From: Planctomycetota bacterium
GTDB taxonomy: Bacteria > Planctomycetota > Phycisphaerae > UBA1845
Reading direction: 5' to 3'
Assembly: GCA_016200265.1 (NCBI GenBank)
Contig: JACQFE010000053.1
Coordinates: 1-64,000 of the forward strand
DNA: 64,000 nt
Part shown: positions 60,695 to 64,000 of the stretch, one piece after another
Layout: every line of letters begins with the position of its first letter
Numbering within the stretch: the stretch's first letter is position 1
The notes under the pieces: model-generated
Told to the model about the DNA's origin: nothing
What the model saw: the letters and a program-made list of their open reading frames with translations, nothing else
Databases searched by the model: none
Translations under genes and position numbers: made by a program

Positions 60695-61630
60695 TTACCG
60701 CGTATTCATTCTACGGAGATTCTCGCGATTCGACGAGTCACAAGCTGGGAACAACCGTTCCTGGGTCACTGCGATCGCCTCCGGATTTATGTCGCAGCCG
60801 AGTATGCGTCGATTCAGTCGCTTCGCAACCGCCAAGGTCGTGCCGCTCCCGCAAAAAAAATCCGCCACAAGATCTCCTTCATTGGAAGCCGCCCGGATCA
60901 TCCGTTCGAGCAACGCCTCCGGCTTCTGGCACCGATAACCCGTCCGTTCACGTGAAACCGTGGAAAGAATCGGAAGATCCCACACATCCGTCAACGCCGG
61001 GCCGTCTGGATTGAAGTAGATTCGCCCGCGCCGCGTGGACTTGTAAGGACGACCGGCGTCATCGAAAAGCATGTCGCGCGTGCGATACGAGCCGCCGCGA
61101 ATTTGATTGAACGTGTGCGATCCCTTGGATTTCGCATAAACGAGAATCGTATCGTGCTTGCGCGCAAACCATCGGCCCAGGCGACTGCCGCCACGATAGC
61201 TCCAGATGATCTCATTGAGAAAAGCAGCTCGACCAAAAACCTCATCGAGCATCACCTTGACGTAATGCGCCGTCCGCCAATCCAGGTGCAAATACAATGA
61301 GCCTCGCGAACTCAGGATTCGACGCGTCTCTTCAAGCCGCGGGCGCATGAATTCGAGGAAGGGTTCGATGTCCACGAATGATCGCGGCTTGCCCCCGGCT
61401 TTGTTCCAATCGGATGAGCCGCGCTTGCGAGGTTGATCGAAGGGCGGATCAGCGTAAATCAGATCGCAATGTGCGTCCGGCAAGGTGCGCATGAACGCGA
61501 GGTTGTCCGCGCAAGCGATTTCAGGAGATCGTCTGAGCGTCGACGCCGCAGCAGGATTCGCTCTCGCGCAATTGCGAATCACGGTGCGCAGGCAACCGTG
61601 TGACAAACACCCGGACATCCGTCGATGCAT
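60695..61630 (-). CDS. Beta-class DNA methyltransferase (N6-adenine or N4-cytosine)
   Basis: The catalytic motif DLIYADPPFDQP comes first (near residue 57), followed by a presumed target-recognition region (IIWSYRGGSRLGRWFARKHD) and then the SAM motif LVADFFCGSGTTLAVAKRLN with GCDINPEAI. That order (IV, TRD, I) defines the beta class, as in many solitary and type II modification enzymes. DPPF is compatible with N6-adenine or N4-cytosine. No restriction endonuclease is adjacent, so it may be an orphan regulator or host-protective enzyme. Its 5' end overlaps the 3' end of the protease gene by up to 52 bases; ATG 61618 and starts further in are also possible. Confidence 0.9.
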   Translation of the reverse strand: MHRRMSGCLSHGCLRTVIRNCARANPAAASTLRRSPEIACADNLAFMRTLPDAHCDLIYADPPFDQPRKRGSSDWNKAGGKPRSFVDIEPFLEFMRPRLEETRRILSSRGSLYLHLDWRTAHYVKVMLDEVFGRAAFLNEIIWSYRGGSRLGRWFARKHDTILVYAKSKGSHTFNQIRGGSYRTRDMLFDDAGRPYKSTRRGRIYFNPDGPALTDVWDLPILSTVSRERTGYRCQKPEALLERMIRAASNEGDLVADFFCGSGTTLAVAKRLNRRILGCDINPEAIAVTQERLFPACDSSNRENLRRMNTR

Positions 61631-63528
61631 ACCCTATGAGAGTCGAAGGAAACATTCGTGAATGTGGCGCTCGCATGACCGCGACTATTGACCGTGCCCG
61701 ATTGCGTTGCCGCGTCGCCATCGAGCGAGAACGTGATTTCCGTACCCTCCGGATCGGTCGTCACAACACTTGCGCGAATCCTTCCGGAACCCGATCGGCA
61801 CGAAAGCTGCACGCGCTGAACGTCCTCGCAAACGCCCGGGCACGGAATGCTGTGCCGTGCAAACCCGGCGCAAATTTCCGCCTTATGCGGAGTGCCGTTG
61901 CTGAGGTCGGCGTCATCGTCATCGGCCGTAAGCACTTCAATCGCCGTTTTCGGCGTCGCGCTATTCGGCCCAAAGGGAATGCCAATCGTGATCTGGCTCC
62001 AATCCGTGAAAAGCTGGCGAGCCGCTTCAAGTCCGGCATCTTCACCGAGCGACGCAGCGAGCGCCTGCTTAATTTCCCACCAGCTCCCGCCAAGCACCTG
62101 GCCACACTCGTGAACCTCCCCCTTGCAAGGATACTGCTGATTCGCGGCTTCCACGTCGCGGACTGCAACGCCCCCTTGAAGAAAATCCCGGCCAATCACG
62201 TGATCATTGAAGATAAGAATGGACATGCAGTCGCCGAATCCTTCTCCGAACGCCTGCTGACGAAGATTGTGCCGGTTGACAATGAAGTGTCCGTATTCAT
62301 GCGTGATCACGGAGCTATACGCAGTGTTCACGCACCCTCCGGATTTTTCGAAGTTGAACGAAAGATCACTCGGGCTAAAGAAGGCATTGCACACAAGGTC
62401 CACATTCACCCGCGTAGGCATTTGTAGGTCGATCGCCGTGTACGAGGGCTGATATTTCTTGTAGAAGTCGTGTGCTGTATTGACGTAAATGAATGCGTTG
62501 ACCTGCGAAGTGGTGAACTCTGACGGAGCGTCATTGAACAGCATGCTCGCGTCGTTCAGTGGCGACACCGACTGATCGACGTGCAAATTGTCGCCCTGCT
62601 GATTCAGCACCTGCACCCACGGGCCGCTCAGATCCGCGCTCAGAGCAACTGATCCAATTCCGGCGTTGGTAAACGTGAAGTTTCCGCCTGCGTCCGTCAA
62701 TGCCGTGCTGCTGTGCGGGCCATTGACCTGAAGATTCGGCAGCGAAAGCGATGCGGGAGGATTGCTCGGCTCATCCGGCAGCACGCCGGGAGACCCCATT
62801 CCGGTCACAGTCCCTTGCACATCGCGGGAATAAACTTCACGGCGGGCATACGCAAGCTCACCGTTCGAAGCGTCGACAAAAAACGTGTAGGCGTCGAAAT
62901 CCGGTGTATTGACCGTCGAGCCGGTGAACTTCCACGCCCGGATTGCGACCGGCGGCGGATCGGATTCACCCGGATACACCACCATGCTCGGCGCTGACCA
63001 ATCCGACAAGTGACGATATTGCGACACGCCCTGAACCTTGGAAACGGCATCTGCGGCGCTGACGGAAATAGGCCTGAATCCGTTTTCCGGCTTGTTTGCC
63101 AGCCGGGCCGACGCATAAATTACCGATGCATCATTTGGGCCGCCACGAACGGCGATATGGGCGGTCCCATATTCCACGGGCAGCCCGTCAATGTATTGTT
63201 GGTATGAATAAACGATTGTGCTTCCAGAGCCGACCGCTGTCCGCTCGCGCAGGCGTAAATCGGGCTTCATGACGTCAAATGCGGAGCCGTTCGTGGAAAG
63301 CCAGGCCTGTATGGCGGAATCAGCCGTTGGCGCTGAATTCATCGCCCGGCCAAAATAGGTGACGGTTCCGATGGATTCGCGATGAACGCGCAATCCCGGA
63401 TAGGCGGCGACTAGGCGCTCATCGCCACGTCTGGCGTTGCGATCGGCCGCAAGACTCTTGTGCGAACCGAACGCGGAAATGACAAGTGTGCACAAGGTTG
63501 GAGTGACAAGCCGGTGAATTCTCGCCAT
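61579..63528 (-). CDS. Secreted thermolysin/fungalysin-like metalloprotease with propeptide
   Basis: A signal peptide (TLCTLVISAFGSHKSLAA) is followed by an FTP-like propeptide region (GRAMNSAPTADSAIQAWLST, IVYSYQQYIDGLPVEYGTAH). The catalytic region has HEYGHFIVNRHN with His410 and His414, and EGFGD a short way downstream as third-ligand region, the gluzincin pattern of M4/M36 peptidases. NAFIYVNTAHDFYKKY is the conserved stretch upstream of the zinc site in fungalysin-like enzymes. The C-terminal 90 residues, rich in paired cysteines (CPGVCEDVQRVQLSC, CIDGCPGVCHTVAC), may be a binding or targeting domain. It should be secreted as a zymogen. Confidence 0.85.
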   Translation of the reverse strand: MARIHRLVTPTLCTLVISAFGSHKSLAADRNARRGDERLVAAYPGLRVHRESIGTVTYFGRAMNSAPTADSAIQAWLSTNGSAFDVMKPDLRLRERTAVGSGSTIVYSYQQYIDGLPVEYGTAHIAVRGGPNDASVIYASARLANKPENGFRPISVSAADAVSKVQGVSQYRHLSDWSAPSMVVYPGESDPPPVAIRAWKFTGSTVNTPDFDAYTFFVDASNGELAYARREVYSRDVQGTVTGMGSPGVLPDEPSNPPASLSLPNLQVNGPHSSTALTDAGGNFTFTNAGIGSVALSADLSGPWVQVLNQQGDNLHVDQSVSPLNDASMLFNDAPSEFTTSQVNAFIYVNTAHDFYKKYQPSYTAIDLQMPTRVNVDLVCNAFFSPSDLSFNFEKSGGCVNTAYSSVITHEYGHFIVNRHNLRQQAFGEGFGDCMSILIFNDHVIGRDFLQGGVAVRDVEAANQQYPCKGEVHECGQVLGGSWWEIKQALAASLGEDAGLEAARQLFTDWSQITIGIPFGPNSATPKTAIEVLTADDDDADLSNGTPHKAEICAGFARHSIPCPGVCEDVQRVQLSCRSGSGRIRASVVTTDPEGTEITFSLDGDAATQSGTVNSRGHASATFTNVSFDSHRVCIDGCPGVCHTVACAP

Positions 63529-63598
63529 GTTTTCGGTATCCTTCCCCTTGATCGTATCTTGTCGAGCGTCGAATACCCTCGACTCCGGAGTGCGGATT

Positions 63599-64000
63599 GT
63601 GAAATGTAACGCATTTTCTCGCCATTGTCAACGAATTGCGGCCTTCGCGGTCGTCGCCTTGGCGCTTCCCGCCGCCGAAAGGGCGCGTGGAATTCAGGTC
63701 GAACTCCTCGGCATTGACGGAAAAACGGTTCGGGGTGAATGGGTCAGTGCCGAACCGCTTTCCATCAAAATGTCGAAGTCAGGTGCTGTTGCCGACTCGA
63801 CCGTCCACTTGCTGGAATCGCTTTCCAACGTTTCGTTTCTTGCCTATGAAAAGCCGGCCACCGGAAACCTCGCCTTCTTCCTCGCCGACGGCGGCCGGTT
63901 AAGCGGTGAGATCGTCAAAGGGGGTGCTGATCGAATCATCGTGAAGTCCTCGCTGGGAGAAGTGACCGTACCTTTCGCATCGCTGGCTGCAATTCGATTT
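63599..64000 (+). CDS. Exported protein, N-terminal part, cut by window edge
   Basis: GTG 63599 (or GTG 63590) opens a frame that runs to the window end. It starts VKCNAFSRHCQRIAAFAVVA with a short signal peptide (ALALPAAERARG). The following 100 residues contain two similar beta-rich units: VELLGIDGKTVRGEWVSAEP with LESLSNVSFL, and FFLADGGRLSGEIVKGGADR with VKSSLGEVTVPFASLAAIRF. Such small paired barrels (LxDGxxxxGExxxxxxxxxxVxxxxG) often precede a carbohydrate-binding NPCBM domain in planctomycete proteins, but the rest of the gene is outside the window. Confidence 0.75.
   Translation, partial: MKCNAFSRHCQRIAAFAVVALALPAAERARGIQVELLGIDGKTVRGEWVSAEPLSIKMSKSGAVADSTVHLLESLSNVSFLAYEKPATGNLAFFLADGGRLSGEIVKGGADRIIVKSSLGEVTVPFASLAAIRF

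Overview
The window looks like chromosomal DNA of a planctomycete, most likely Phycisphaerae or a close uncultured relative. The basis is mixed. Several features are known hallmarks of that group: zinc-ribbon membrane proteins with the CxxCGYxLRGxxxxxCPxCG signature, an ECF sigma factor translationally coupled to a membrane Ser/Thr kinase, large secreted proteins with DCNxNGVxD calcium-binding-like repeats, and an exosortase with C-terminal IPTL-type sorting signals. No rRNA gene or marker allows a firmer placement. Gene order is mostly short operons on both strands. There is one tRNA (Pro, GGG), no CRISPR array, and only the tail of one transposase at the left edge.

Layout. 0-6 kb: a transposase tail, a DUF2950/DUF3300 pair, and a Ser/Thr kinase with its ECF sigma factor. 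6.4-10.9 kb: an RND efflux adaptor and pump, the pump broken by one frameshift. 10.9-18 kb: a 1139-residue secreted metalloprotease, tRNA-Pro, a thioesterase, a sorting-signal protein without a signal peptide, and a DUF1570 peptidase. 18-25 kb: a B12-type radical SAM protein, a DegT aminotransferase, a metallophosphoesterase, then on the other strand a TlpA-like thioredoxin, exosortase XrtH with its accessory membrane protein, and a class I aminotransferase. 25-30 kb: a 13-repeat RCC1-like surface protein, Ada, and rplT/rpmI without infC. 30-38 kb: a small protein/nucleotidyltransferase pair, a YgiQ radical SAM protein, a second DUF1570-like protein, HflX and a PH-domain protein. 38-46 kb: a tandem-duplicated small protein, a glycosyltransferase pair with a PKD esterase, a membrane-anchored Mrr-like nuclease and aspartokinase. 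46-55 kb: zinc-ribbon proteins, a DUF1445 hydro-lyase, a PQQ-propeller protein, an L,D-transpeptidase, a lone FliS, a TPR protein and a Tat-exported TldD/TldE pair. 55-64 kb: another sorting-signal protein, a cysteine synthase, a secreted protein of unknown function, a DNA methyltransferase, a thermolysin-like protease and the start of one more exported protein.

Two themes connect the window. The first is cell-surface biology. XrtH (22.2-22.7 kb) is the predicted processing enzyme for three proteins in the window that end in IPxxxxW(G)-hydrophobic-Arg tails, and these sit beside secreted proteases, an L,D-transpeptidase and Tat-exported TldD. The second is a dense population of short GC-rich repeats. 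Several families fill the intergenic gaps, and some lie in frame inside coding sequences (DUF1570, ygiQ, DUF1445, probably ada and the L,D-transpeptidase). There they add low-complexity peptides such as PPLVRGE or PLIKGGG to otherwise conserved enzymes.
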